The notes: generated by a model not told the origin, from the letters alone. Shown: positions 9,628 to 18,470, counted from the first letter of the stretch. The stretch is 64,000 bases of DNA from Bacteroidota bacterium (GCA_023441805.1 JAEZNO010000021.1:139686-203685), one strand, 5' to 3'. Translations and numbers: made by a program.

Positions 9628-10226
9628 TATTTTTCGTCGAACAGTAGTTGGATAGTTTTAGGGCGCATGAATCCTTTGAAGTAGTTAGCAAAATCCTCGT
9701 CCGTAAAACTAATAATATAATTCTCGCCCTTAGGACTAATCCTAAATCCCGATTTTACATTTCCATCAAAAGTGATCTCTGTACCTTTTGCCAGCTCAGA
9801 TTTTGAAATATCATTAAAGTATTTAGCGATATTCTCTTTTTCTTTCTCAGGCAAAATTAATTCAACCTGATTATTGAAGTTACCGGCAATCTTCATAATC
9901 AGTGAACCAACGAATTCCTTCTCTTTTAGAACATCTCTAACAGGCTTTTCGATGGAATTGACTAATACCATTTCGGTAATCTCCTGTTTCAGTTTACTGA
10001 TGGCCTGCTTAGAAGCAAGTTTTATTTCCGATTCTGTATTCCGTTTTATTTCTTTAGCATTCTCATTAGCTTTAGAGATAATTTCAGAAGCCTCCATTTG
10101 TGCTTTCCGGATAATTCCATCAGCTTCTTTTTGTGCGTTGTTTAATATTTCTACTGCGTCGGATTTCGCTTTCTCGATCCCTTCAGAGTATATCTTTTCA
10201 GTGAGTTCACGGAGTTTGTTTTCCAT
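9627..10226 (-). CDS. ntpE: V-type ATP synthase subunit E
   Basis: This is the peripheral stalk subunit of the V-ATPase. The frame opens at 10247, but the better start is the ATG at 10226 (MENKLRELTEKIYSEG), giving 199 residues. Residues 1-100 form a long charged helix rich in Lys, Glu and Ala, as expected for the stalk. The C-terminal 90 residues form the globular head-binding domain. It is the first gene of the operon, about 31 bp downstream of the predicted transcription start. No separate subunit G or H gene is seen. Confidence 0.9.
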   Translation of the reverse strand: MENKLRELTEKIYSEGIEKAKSDAVEILNNAQKEADGIIRKAQMEASEIISKANENAKEIKRNTESEIKLASKQAISKLKQEITEMVLVNSIEKPVRDVLKEKEFVGSLIMKIAGNFNNQVELILPEKEKENIAKYFNDISKSELAKGTEITFDGNVKSGFRISPKGENYIISFTDEDFANYFKGFMRPKTIQLLFDEK

Positions 10227-10260
10227 AGTAATAAATCTTTTTTGCAATAAATAAGTAGGC

Positions 10261-10290
10261 CAAAATTAGGCAAAATTTGCCTGCAATCAA
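10261..10290 (-). promoter_or_regulatory. Bacteroidota-type promoter of the V-ATPase operon
   Basis: Read on the minus strand this is TTG (10290-10288), a 19-bp spacer and TAATTTTG (10268-10261), matching the Bacteroidota primary sigma factor consensus TTG-N19/21-TAnnTTTG. Predicted transcription start is near 10257, leaving a leader of about 31 bases before the subunit E ATG. The spacer contains the inverted repeat described in the next entry. Confidence 0.7.
10268..10282. promoter_or_regulatory. Inverted repeat inside the V-ATPase promoter spacer (candidate operator)
   Basis: The 15-bp sequence AGGCAAAATTTGCCT has perfect 7-bp arms around one central base. It lies between the -33 and -7 elements, an ideal place for a repressor to block RNA polymerase. 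No regulator can be named. Chance is possible in AT-rich DNA, although the GC-containing arms make it less likely. Confidence 0.4.
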
Positions 10291-10306
10291 CAACTTTGCA
10301 GACAAA

Positions 10307-10324
10307 TTGTTAATCGATTAACAA
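10307..10324. repeat. 18-bp perfect palindrome upstream of the V-ATPase promoter
   Basis: TTGTTAATCGATTAACAA is a perfect 18-bp palindrome. It sits 6 bp past the stop of the LysM gene and 17 bp upstream of the V-ATPase -33 element. It could be a protein-binding site for the V-ATPase promoter or a weak terminator hairpin for the LysM gene. The T-run on the minus strand precedes the hairpin, which argues against a standard terminator. Confidence 0.5.
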
Positions 10325-10330
10325 AAAAAA

Positions 10331-12424
10331 TCAGTTAAGTTTCTCCCTGATAAAATCAGTGTATTTATAGACGGCGCTTCCTGTATTTTCAAATCCTCCT
10401 CCAGGCACTTTATGGAAACGAAGATCATTACTCAATCCGGGTTGTTCAAACTGTTCTATGCAATGTGAAAAGTCAAACCCGTAGTTATATAATGCTGAAA
10501 GAAAATATAATGTGGCATCGTATCCAAGGAAAGCATATTTATTAATTTCAGGTTCAGCTACATACCTTGTTCTGAATTCATGTATGAACCTTTTGGTAGA
10601 TGGTTTACTATAATCTACAAACCATGGATTGTAAAAATGAGTATTCAGTTTAATTAAGTAGTTATAATCCAGTTCAAGATTCTCCCATTCCGGTAATCCA
10701 AATATTGAGATTTTAGTAGTCTTTGTCTTATCTGCCAGATCTCTTAGTATTGCAGGTAATACAGCCCTGTCACTTGTAAGAATTAGCAAGAAATTGTTCT
10801 TAGATGAATTCAGACTACTACTTATACCATTCCAACCTTTCGAACTAAATAGAACTTCCTTAACATGAACTAAACCTGGATTTCCACTTTCGATGCAGGT
10901 CTTTATTGCGTCAGCCATAGCTTGGTTTTCTTCCTGGTTGCGACGAATGATGACGACATTATCATCTTTGCATGCTGATTTGATATAGGTACCTATTGAA
11001 CTATATTGTGCTGACAATGAAGGTTGCATCTTGAAGATATACTCATTACCATGAATTACCTCTGCACGCATTGATAAAGGGTTAACTACCGGAATTCTGT
11101 TCTGAAGTGCAAACTGAGCAACCAGGCTAAAACTTTCAGCAAAAAAAGGTCCAATTATCAAGTCCATGGTTTTCATCTCAGGATTGCTCAATATTCGCTT
11201 GGTTTTTGTTACACCATTTCCATAATCGGCATCAAAAACGTGAATTCTAACATTCATACCCATCCTGGAAAGTGAATCAGCAGCAATAACTGCTCCCTCA
11301 TAGAATTGAATGAAATCAAATGATGAATATTCCGAGGCAGCTTTAAGACCAGCCGGAGTAGAAACAGATATACTATCTACCAATTCAAGTTGAAGTGGTA
11401 CCATTAAAGCTACATTATACTCTGTTCTACTATCAGTTGCTTTTACACAAGGTACTTTCCTGTAATCAACAATGGCCTCCTGACTAACATCCCGACCCAT
11501 TATGACTGTATCAGGTTTAGCAAATGGCTTAACTGTCATTACAAGGGCAGGTATTCTTAATTTGTCACCCTTTCTTAAATTGCCATCATACGATGGATTG
11601 GCCTTAATGATGTCATTGATATTCACTCCATACTTTTTAGAAATACTGTATAGGGTTTCCTTCCTTTGTACTTCATGAATATTATATGTAGTGTCAGTAA
11701 CCTGAATCTTTAAACCATTTCCCGATTGCTGTGCAGGAACCATTATTACTTGTCCAGCTTTTAGTCCATCCTGTAGAGAAGGATTCAATCGAAGTAATTC
11801 CTGACTGGTAGTATTGTACTTTTTTGAGAGTCCATAAAGAGTTTCCTGTGGTTGAACCGTATGTTCTGCATAACCTTCAGTAACAACTCTATAACTCTCA
11901 ACTATTTTAGGGATAATGATCTTTGTGCCTATTTTCAGGGTGTCGACTGCAGGGTTAGCATCAATTAATTGTTTCACAGGCACTTTGTATTGTCGGGCAA
12001 TACCATACCATGTTTCTTTAGGTAGTACTTCATGAATGGTCTGATACTTTGTCGAATCAGGTTTTACTTGTACGGTAGGCGTACCACTTTTTTGAACATG
12101 CTGACTCTCTGTATTTGAATGATCATTACTCTGATTTTCCGAAGTCACCGGAATACGAATCACTTTCCCCGGTTGAAGTCCTGTTGCTATCTCAGGGTTG
12201 GATTGCAGAATTTCAACATTACTTACATTGTACAATTTGGCTAAGGCCTGAACGGTCTCACCCTCATTCACAAAATGCATGTAATACCGTTTTCCTTTCC
12301 AATTCTCAATGATAGTAGATTTTACCGGTGTATTCTGAGCAAACGATATATTAACCATCGAAATGTAAATACACATCACTAATGGCAACAATCTAATGAG
12401 TAGCAGTTTTTTATCTCGAATCAT
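10331..12424 (-). CDS. Four-LysM protein with periplasmic-binding (type 1) fold domain
   Basis: This is a 697-residue exported protein with an N-terminal signal sequence (about residues 7-29). Four LysM domains lie at about 48-92, 128-172, 187-230 and 248-292; LysM binds peptidoglycan or chitin-like glycans. Residues about 335-690 resemble a type 1 periplasmic binding fold as in branched-chain amino acid receptors and E. coli LpoA (YNVALMVPL, LIIGPFFAESF, IPVVNPLS). A role at the cell wall is inferred, perhaps regulating a peptidoglycan enzyme as LpoA does. No transporter genes adjoin it, so nutrient uptake is less likely. Confidence 0.8.
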   Translation of the reverse strand: MIRDKKLLLIRLLPLVMCIYISMVNISFAQNTPVKSTIIENWKGKRYYMHFVNEGETVQALAKLYNVSNVEILQSNPEIATGLQPGKVIRIPVTSENQSNDHSNTESQHVQKSGTPTVQVKPDSTKYQTIHEVLPKETWYGIARQYKVPVKQLIDANPAVDTLKIGTKIIIPKIVESYRVVTEGYAEHTVQPQETLYGLSKKYNTTSQELLRLNPSLQDGLKAGQVIMVPAQQSGNGLKIQVTDTTYNIHEVQRKETLYSISKKYGVNINDIIKANPSYDGNLRKGDKLRIPALVMTVKPFAKPDTVIMGRDVSQEAIVDYRKVPCVKATDSRTEYNVALMVPLQLELVDSISVSTPAGLKAASEYSSFDFIQFYEGAVIAADSLSRMGMNVRIHVFDADYGNGVTKTKRILSNPEMKTMDLIIGPFFAESFSLVAQFALQNRIPVVNPLSMRAEVIHGNEYIFKMQPSLSAQYSSIGTYIKSACKDDNVVIIRRNQEENQAMADAIKTCIESGNPGLVHVKEVLFSSKGWNGISSSLNSSKNNFLLILTSDRAVLPAILRDLADKTKTTKISIFGLPEWENLELDYNYLIKLNTHFYNPWFVDYSKPSTKRFIHEFRTRYVAEPEINKYAFLGYDATLYFLSALYNYGFDFSHCIEQFEQPGLSNDLRFHKVPGGGFENTGSAVYKYTDFIREKLN

Positions 12425-12512
12425 TATGATCAGTTCTATTAGACCTTAATTTATACTAAAGATATCTAAGTGGTTTCAGGCTGGCCGCCATATAGTACTA
12501 AATCGGTTAAAA

Positions 12513-14042
12513 TTATTCCCATTCAATAGTAGCAGGTGGTTTTGAGCTAATGTCGTAGACAACACGATTAACACCTTTTACCTTATTAATAATATCGTTC
12601 GATACTCTGGCAAGAAACTCATATGGTAAATGCGACCAATCAGCTGTCATACCATCAGTTGATGAAACAGCACGTAAAGCAATTACATTATCATAGGTGC
12701 GTTCGTCACCCATCACGCCTACTGATTTAACTGGTAATAATATTACGGCAGCCTGCCAAACCTTATCATAGAGTTGTGCAGTTTTTAATCCCTCAATAAA
12801 TATTGAATCTGCTTCCTGTAAGATTCTTATTTTATCGGGAGTAATATCACCAAGAATTCTGATACCTAATCCCGGTCCGGGGAATGGATGGCGGTGTAAA
12901 ATATTTTCACTTATTCCTAAGCTGAAGCCAACTTTTCTTACCTCATCTTTAAATAAACTCTTAAGTGGTTCAACAACTTTAAGCTTCATAAAATCGGGTA
13001 AACCACCAACGTTATGATGTGATTTTATGGTAGCTGACGGGCCATTTACTGACACTGATTCAATTACGTCAGGGTATATTGTGCCTTGTCCCAACCAACT
13101 TACTCCACTTATCAGGTGAGCTTCATGGTCAAAAACCTCAATAAAAGTCCGGCCAATTGCTTTCCGTTTCATTTCAGGCTCAGTTATTCCTTCTAATGCT
13201 TTGAGAAACTGATTGCTTGCATCTACCCCTTTAATATTAAGTCCCATATTTTTATAAGACTCAAGCACCTGCTCAAATTCATTCTTACGAAGAAGTCCAT
13301 TATTAACAAATATGCAATGAAGATTTGCGCCAATGGCTTTATGCAGCAATACAGCAGCAACGGTTGAATCTACACCACCCGACAAACCCATAACAACTTT
13401 ATCGTTGCCGAGAGTTTCTTTCAATTCATGAATTGTTGAGTCAATAAAACTTGCAGGTGTCCAATACTGATTACAACCACAGATCTCAATAATAAAGTTG
13501 TGCAAAAGTGTACTTCCTTCAGTTGAATGATATACTTCGGGATGGAATTGAATTCCCCATGTATTTTCTCCTTGTATCTGGAAACCGGCAACTTCAACAT
13601 CAGCAGTACTTGCGATAATTTCAAAATTATCAGGTTTCTTTAATATGGTATCACCATGTGACATCCAAACCTGACTACCTTTTGGAATACCCTTTAATAA
13701 AATATTCGAGGCATCTATATAGCCAAGATTTGCACGGCCATATTCTCTCATATTAGAAGGAGAGACTTCTCCACCAAAATTATGAGCAAGGAACTGAGCT
13801 CCATAACATATCGCCAGCATGGGAACTTTTCCTTTTATTGCAGACAAATCAGGGTAAGGTGAATTTTTATCCCTTACTGAAAAAGGGCTTCCAGAAAGTA
13901 TTACTCCTTTAATATGTGAAGTAATCGGTGGTACTTTGTTAAAAGGATGAATTTCACAATAAACGCTGAGCTCTCTGACACGTCTTGCAATGAGTTGGGT
14001 GTATTGTGACCCAAAGTCGAGTATTAAAATTGTTTCCTGCAT
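12513..14042 (-). CDS. guaA: GMP synthase (glutamine-hydrolysing)
   Basis: This enzyme converts XMP to GMP using glutamine and ATP, the last step of guanine nucleotide synthesis. The 509-residue protein has a class I amidotransferase domain with nucleophile Cys79 (LAICYGAQ) and the His167/Glu169 pair in GIQFHPEV. The ATP pyrophosphatase loop SGGVDS is at 221-226. The C-terminal dimerisation domain ends in the expected KPPATIEWE. It is transcribed divergently from the nitric oxide reductase gene. A TAACTTTGC element lies just before the ATG. Confidence 0.98.
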   Translation of the reverse strand: MQETILILDFGSQYTQLIARRVRELSVYCEIHPFNKVPPITSHIKGVILSGSPFSVRDKNSPYPDLSAIKGKVPMLAICYGAQFLAHNFGGEVSPSNMREYGRANLGYIDASNILLKGIPKGSQVWMSHGDTILKKPDNFEIIASTADVEVAGFQIQGENTWGIQFHPEVYHSTEGSTLLHNFIIEICGCNQYWTPASFIDSTIHELKETLGNDKVVMGLSGGVDSTVAAVLLHKAIGANLHCIFVNNGLLRKNEFEQVLESYKNMGLNIKGVDASNQFLKALEGITEPEMKRKAIGRTFIEVFDHEAHLISGVSWLGQGTIYPDVIESVSVNGPSATIKSHHNVGGLPDFMKLKVVEPLKSLFKDEVRKVGFSLGISENILHRHPFPGPGLGIRILGDITPDKIRILQEADSIFIEGLKTAQLYDKVWQAAVILLPVKSVGVMGDERTYDNVIALRAVSSTDGMTADWSHLPYEFLARVSNDIINKVKGVNRVVYDISSKPPATIEWE

Positions 14043-14045
14043 GCT

Positions 14046-14054
14046 GCAAAGTTA
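14046..14054 (-). promoter_or_regulatory. Candidate -7 promoter element of guaA (near-leaderless)
   Basis: On the minus strand TAACTTTGC matches the Bacteroidota TAnnTTTGC element exactly and ends only 3 bp before the guaA ATG. The predicted transcription start would fall at or next to the start codon. No TTG is present at the expected -33 distance, so this is a partial match. Confidence 0.35.
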
Positions 14055-14252
14055 ATGGTTAATAATGAATAAGAATAATGTTTAACTTTAACATTTATGG
14101 GTTAATTCAAAATCTTTCTGTTGAGTTACTTGTTTCTGAAATGGTAGATATTAACATGGGTAAATTAGGTATTCATTAAGGATACGTAATTCAGAGCATT
14201 TTAGGTACATTTTGTAGTTTGAATTTTCATTTATTCACATAAATAAATAACC

Positions 14253-16523
14253 ATGACTCACGAACGTAAACTATGGATTGCCTTAACCATGGTGATTCTA
14301 ATTTCATTTGCGGTGCTTCTTTACTTTGGATTTGAAATCTATCAAAAAGCACCCCCTGTGCCCGAGAAAGTCATCTTAGAGGATGGCACAGAGTTATTTA
14401 CCGGCAGTGACATCAAAAACGGACAGAATGTCTGGCAAAGTATGGGTGGCCAGGAAGTGGGCACTATATGGGGCCATGGGGCTTATATTGCTCCCGACTG
14501 GACTGCCGATTGGATTCATCGGGAAGCACTTATTATGCTCGATGTACTCGCTAAGGAACAGTTTTCGAAACCATACAACGAAATAAGTGATGAATTAAAA
14601 CAACAATTGCAAAAAAGACTACAGAATATACTTCGCAAAAACACGTATAATCCTGAAACTAAAACTCTGACTATCAGCAGTTATCAAAGTCAATCGTATG
14701 ACTCACTTTCGTCATACTACACTTCCCTTTTTATGGATGATCCTGATTTCAGACAGTTACGGTCAGATTATGCTATTCCTAAAAATGCAATTAAAGATCC
14801 TGAAAGAATGAATGACATGGTTTCATTCTTCTTCTGGGCATCATGGGCATGTGTTACCGAACGACCGGGTGAAAATGTGACTTATACACATAATTGGCCA
14901 CCTGAAGAATTAGTTGGAAATAAGCCAACTGGGAGTTTGTTGCTGTGGACAGGATTTAGTGTCATAATGCTTCTCCTGGGAATTGGAGTTCTGGTTTATT
15001 ACTATGTTAGCCGTAAGGAAGAAGGACTTGTAACATATCCAAAGGAAGATCCCTTAATGAGTCAGCATGTAACGCCCTCCATGAAGGCAGTTGAAAAATA
15101 TTTCTGGGTAGTTAACCTTCTGATTTTGGTACAGGTGATTATGGGGGTTGTCACTGCACACTATGGAGTTGAAGGAGAAGGATTATATGGTGTTCCTTTA
15201 CAAGACTGGCTACCTTACTCAATTACCAGAACATGGCATATACAGATTGCAATCTTTTGGATAGCAACTGCCTGGTTAGCAACAGGATTATACATTGCCC
15301 CGGCTGTGGCGGGACGTGATCCAAAATTCCAGGTAGCAGGTGTGAATTTCCTTTTTATTGCATTACTTATCATTGTTGCAGGCTCCATGCTTGGACAGTG
15401 GATGGGTGTAATGCAAAAACTAGGTTTAGTTGAAAATTTCTGGTTTGGGCATCAGGGCTATGAATATGTTGATCTGGGACGTTTCTGGCAAGCTTTTCTA
15501 TTGATTGGACTATTTCTGTGGTTGTTACTTATGATTAGACCGCTTGCTTATGTTTATAAACAAAAGACTGCAGAAAAACATCTACTAACATTATTCTTAA
15601 TCTCATCAGCTGCTATTGCATTGTTCTATGCAGCCGGCTTGATGTGGGGAAGACAAACAAATCTTGCAATTGCTGAATACTGGCGATGGTGGGTTGTCCA
15701 TTTGTGGGTTGAAGGTTTCTTCGAAGTTTTTGCAACTGTAGTCGCAGCTTTCCTGTTTGTAAGGATGGGATTACTCCAAATAAAACTAGCTACACAGGGA
15801 GTATTATTTGCTACAATCATATTCCTCTCGGGAGGTATTTTGGGCACTTTCCATCATTTATACTTTACCGGTACTCCCGTAGCAATTATGGCAATTGGCT
15901 CAGTATTTAGTGCACTTGAAGTTGTGCCACTGGTACTAATAGGTTTCGAAGCATTCAATAACTATCGTCTGTCAAAAGCTACTTCCTGGCTCAGGGATTA
16001 CAAATGGCCAATATACTGCCTTCTCTCTGTTTCATTCTGGAACTTTTTAGGAGCAGGCATTTTTGGCTTTATTATTAATCCTCCTATCGCATTATATTAC
16101 ATGCAGGGTTTGAATACCACACCTGTCCACGGACATGCAGCATTGTTCGGTGTTTACGGTATGTTGGGAATAGGATTAATGTTATTTGTACTTCGCAGTC
16201 TTTATCGCAGAGCCAAATGGAACAATAAAGTGATTGGCTTTGCTTTCTGGGCTATAAATATCGGTTTAATGCTAATGATCCTATTAAGCTTATTACCTGT
16301 AGGTTTCCTTCAAACAGTTGCTAGTGTGAATAAAGGAATGTGGTATGCACGTTCGGTTGAGTTCATGCAGCAGGATCATATGGTTGTATTGCGCTGGTTA
16401 CGTACAGTAGGTGATACCATTTTCGCAATTGGAACACTGGCATTGTGTTGGTTTGTATTTGAATTGACAATTCGAAAACGCAAATCTTCATCAATGACTA
16501 ACAATCACCATGAGCAGTTATAA
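14253..16523 (+). CDS. norZ: Quinol-dependent nitric oxide reductase (qNOR)
   Basis: This membrane enzyme of the heme-copper oxidase superfamily reduces two NO to N2O using quinol electrons. The 756-residue single-chain protein has the qNOR layout: first membrane helix at about 10-30, a periplasmic cytochrome c-like fold of about 200 residues without heme-binding CXXCH, then about 13 further helices. The segment NVWQSMGGQEVGTIWGHGAY is typical of qNOR. No norC, norQ or norD genes adjoin and no other denitrification genes are visible, so a detoxification role is more likely than respiration of nitrate. A strong terminator follows. Confidence 0.95.
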   Translation: MTHERKLWIALTMVILISFAVLLYFGFEIYQKAPPVPEKVILEDGTELFTGSDIKNGQNVWQSMGGQEVGTIWGHGAYIAPDWTADWIHREALIMLDVLAKEQFSKPYNEISDELKQQLQKRLQNILRKNTYNPETKTLTISSYQSQSYDSLSSYYTSLFMDDPDFRQLRSDYAIPKNAIKDPERMNDMVSFFFWASWACVTERPGENVTYTHNWPPEELVGNKPTGSLLLWTGFSVIMLLLGIGVLVYYYVSRKEEGLVTYPKEDPLMSQHVTPSMKAVEKYFWVVNLLILVQVIMGVVTAHYGVEGEGLYGVPLQDWLPYSITRTWHIQIAIFWIATAWLATGLYIAPAVAGRDPKFQVAGVNFLFIALLIIVAGSMLGQWMGVMQKLGLVENFWFGHQGYEYVDLGRFWQAFLLIGLFLWLLLMIRPLAYVYKQKTAEKHLLTLFLISSAAIALFYAAGLMWGRQTNLAIAEYWRWWVVHLWVEGFFEVFATVVAAFLFVRMGLLQIKLATQGVLFATIIFLSGGILGTFHHLYFTGTPVAIMAIGSVFSALEVVPLVLIGFEAFNNYRLSKATSWLRDYKWPIYCLLSVSFWNFLGAGIFGFIINPPIALYYMQGLNTTPVHGHAALFGVYGMLGIGLMLFVLRSLYRRAKWNNKVIGFAFWAINIGLMLMILLSLLPVGFLQTVASVNKGMWYARSVEFMQQDHMVVLRWLRTVGDTIFAIGTLALCWFVFELTIRKRKSSSMTNNHHEQL

Positions 16524-16560
16524 CCTTTGAATAATGTGAAATTCATTCATACAGTTGTAG

Positions 16561-16590
16561 AGGCTGTCCCAAAAGGACGGCCTTTTTTTG
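16561..16590 (+). terminator. Rho-independent terminator after norZ
   Basis: The arms AGGCTGTCC (16561-16569) and GGACGGCCT (16575-16583) form a 9-bp stem with one wobble pair and a 5-base loop. They are followed by a T-run to 16589. The arms resemble those of the terminators at 2682 and 63094. Confidence 0.9.
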
Positions 16591-16659
16591 TTGCAAAGCT
16601 TTCTGATTAATCCAACCACTCAGCAAGTGCTAATCTCAAAATCATTATACTATCTCTGA

Positions 16660-16703
16660 TATCTAAGCGTTATTTAAGCGTTATCTAAGCGTTATCTAAG
16701 CGT
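16660..16703. repeat. Four tandem copies of an 11-bp repeat
   Basis: TATCTAAGCGT occurs four times head to tail at 16660, 16671, 16682 and 16693; the second copy has one change (C to T). It lies in the 337-bp spacer between norZ and the convergent znuB (16524-16860). Besides the norZ terminator and this repeat with its hairpin, I see nothing recognisable in that spacer. Confidence 0.9.
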
Positions 16704-16726
16704 TTTTATAGAACGCTTAGATAACG
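16690..16726. repeat. Perfect 15-bp inverted repeat forming a hairpin
   Basis: CGTTATCTAAGCGTT (16690-16704) and its exact reverse complement AACGCTTAGATAACG (16712-16726) flank a 7-base loop. The left arm is made of the last tandem 11-bp repeat units, so the right arm is an inverted copy of the same unit. No T-run follows on either strand, so a terminator is not the obvious explanation. Confidence 0.85.
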
Positions 16727-16860
16727 TCTCAATATTGCTAAGATATTGTTTCGATATAATAGATAGTACAGTAAAGGTATATAAAGGTCATTGCATCAGA
16801 AATAGTATGCCACTTGATTTGAAAAAACAGGTATCCCGTATAATGATTGGCAATGCGAAA

Positions 16861-17727
16861 CTAACGAGAGGATGAAGAGCGCCGGATAAGCATTTGCTTC
16901 TTGATTCGGTATCGGGTGATGGCTACTTTGGTCAGTTTACTAACAACAAATAGCAAAACAAATACAAAGATTATTGTAGCACCGGAAGGAATATTATAGA
17001 AATAGGAAATCAACAACCCTCCTATTGAACCAACTATACTGAACAATATGGATAGGAATATGATACTTGAAAACTTATGAGTAAAAATATTGGCAGTAGA
17101 TTGAGGAATAGTTAAAAAGGATATGACAAGAATTATCCCCACCAATCTGATATTCAAAACTATAGTTATGGCGATAAGGCTTATCATCAGGTACTTGATT
17201 GCATCAACAGGCAGTTTGTGCGATCGGGCATATTCTTCATCAAAGGCAATAAAGAGAAGCACATGATAAAAGAGTGAGAAAATTAATATCATCACTAGAG
17301 CCAAAATTCCGATTGAATACAGATCGGAAGTGCTGACTGTGAGGATACTGCCAAAAAGATATGACATCAGATTAGGGGCGTACCCCGGTGTCAGGGTAAT
17401 AAAGATTATTCCGATTGCCATCCCAAATGACCATAGTATACCGATAGCTGAATCCTCACGGATATTTGATTTCATTGAAACCCATTCAATCCCTAGTGCC
17501 GACAGTATACTGAATACGGCTGCACCTAAAATTGGATTGATCCCTAAAAAATAGGCTATACCAATGCCACCGAATGATGCATGTGTGATTCCACCGCTTA
17601 TGAAAACCATTCGTCTGGCTACAATATACGACCCGATAATTCCACAGGTTATACTTGCAAGTATGGCAGAAATAATTGCATAATTGAAAAATCTGTAATC
17701 AAATAATGAAATTATTTCTTCAATCAT
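16861..17727 (-). CDS. znuB: Zinc ABC transporter permease
   Basis: This is the membrane channel of a metal ABC importer of the ZnuB/TroC/MntB family. The 288-residue protein has about eight hydrophobic segments and the family segment RRMVFISGGITHASFGGIGIAYF. The C-terminus is basic and serine-rich. It overlaps the ATPase gene by 8 bp, so the two are cotranslated. Zinc is preferred over manganese because of the His-rich loop of the substrate-binding protein. Confidence 0.92.
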   Translation of the reverse strand: MIEEIISLFDYRFFNYAIISAILASITCGIIGSYIVARRMVFISGGITHASFGGIGIAYFLGINPILGAAVFSILSALGIEWVSMKSNIREDSAIGILWSFGMAIGIIFITLTPGYAPNLMSYLFGSILTVSTSDLYSIGILALVMILIFSLFYHVLLFIAFDEEYARSHKLPVDAIKYLMISLIAITIVLNIRLVGIILVISFLTIPQSTANIFTHKFSSIIFLSILFSIVGSIGGLLISYFYNIPSGATIIFVFVLLFVVSKLTKVAITRYRIKKQMLIRRSSSSR

Positions 17728-18469
17728 GGTGGTGATGCATGTTATGGTCTCCTAAAACAGTATGGGGAATGTGACCATGTGTTATTAATTGGATGGGACA
17801 GTTATATGCCTCCAGCTGGTCTTGTGTAATAATATTTGAAGGGTGGTAATGAAGGTTACGGTTTACACAGGCAATGGTTTTTACATAGGTTGTAATTGTT
17901 CCGACATCATGTGAAACCATCAGAATTGCCATTTGCTTATTCAGTTGTTTGAGCAGTTCATAAAGATCATGTTCAAACTTGTTATCAACAAAAGTATCAG
18001 GTTCATCAAGTATCAATAATTGGGGTGTCGAAATTATTGCTCTGGCTAATAAAATTCTCTGCATTTGCCCTCCTGAAAGTTCACCTGCATTTTTATTTGC
18101 GAATTGCGACATCCCAACTGTATTTAATATCACCCCGGCCTTTTCTTTATCCTCTCTTGAATATCTGCCAATGAATCCTTTTTGTGACATCAACCCTGAT
18201 AATACAACCTCAAAAGCTGTCACCGGAAACTTCCTGTCGGTATTACCGGTTTGAGGTAAGTAACCTATATGTATCTTATCTGAAACAATTACTTCGCCTG
18301 AGATCGGTTTAATCAGCCCTAATATCAATTTTGCCAATGTTGTTTTTCCCCCTCCATTTGGACCAATTACTCCAATAAAATCCAATGGTTCGATAGTCAG
18401 ATTTACATCCCTAAGGATAATCTCATCATCATATCCGGCACTAACGTTATGTAAATCAATAATTGGCAT
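17720..18469 (-). CDS. znuC: Zinc ABC transporter ATP-binding protein
   Basis: This ATPase powers the metal importer. The 249-residue protein has Walker A GPNGGGKTT (about 36-44), the Q-loop (YLPQTG), the signature LSGGQMQR and Walker B LLILDEPD. A histidine-rich C-terminal tail (HNMHHHHD) may bind metal and sense its level; this is inference. It lies 1 bp after the substrate-binding gene and overlaps the permease gene. Confidence 0.93.
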   Translation of the reverse strand: MPIIDLHNVSAGYDDEIILRDVNLTIEPLDFIGVIGPNGGGKTTLAKLILGLIKPISGEVIVSDKIHIGYLPQTGNTDRKFPVTAFEVVLSGLMSQKGFIGRYSREDKEKAGVILNTVGMSQFANKNAGELSGGQMQRILLARAIISTPQLLILDEPDTFVDNKFEHDLYELLKQLNKQMAILMVSHDVGTITTYVKTIACVNRNLHYHPSNIITQDQLEAYNCPIQLITHGHIPHTVLGDHNMHHHHD

Positions 18470-18470
18470 A

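Noticed and set aside
16660..16726. Repeats considered as a small CRISPR array
   Set aside because: The units are 11 bp and directly adjacent with no spacers, and no cas genes are present.
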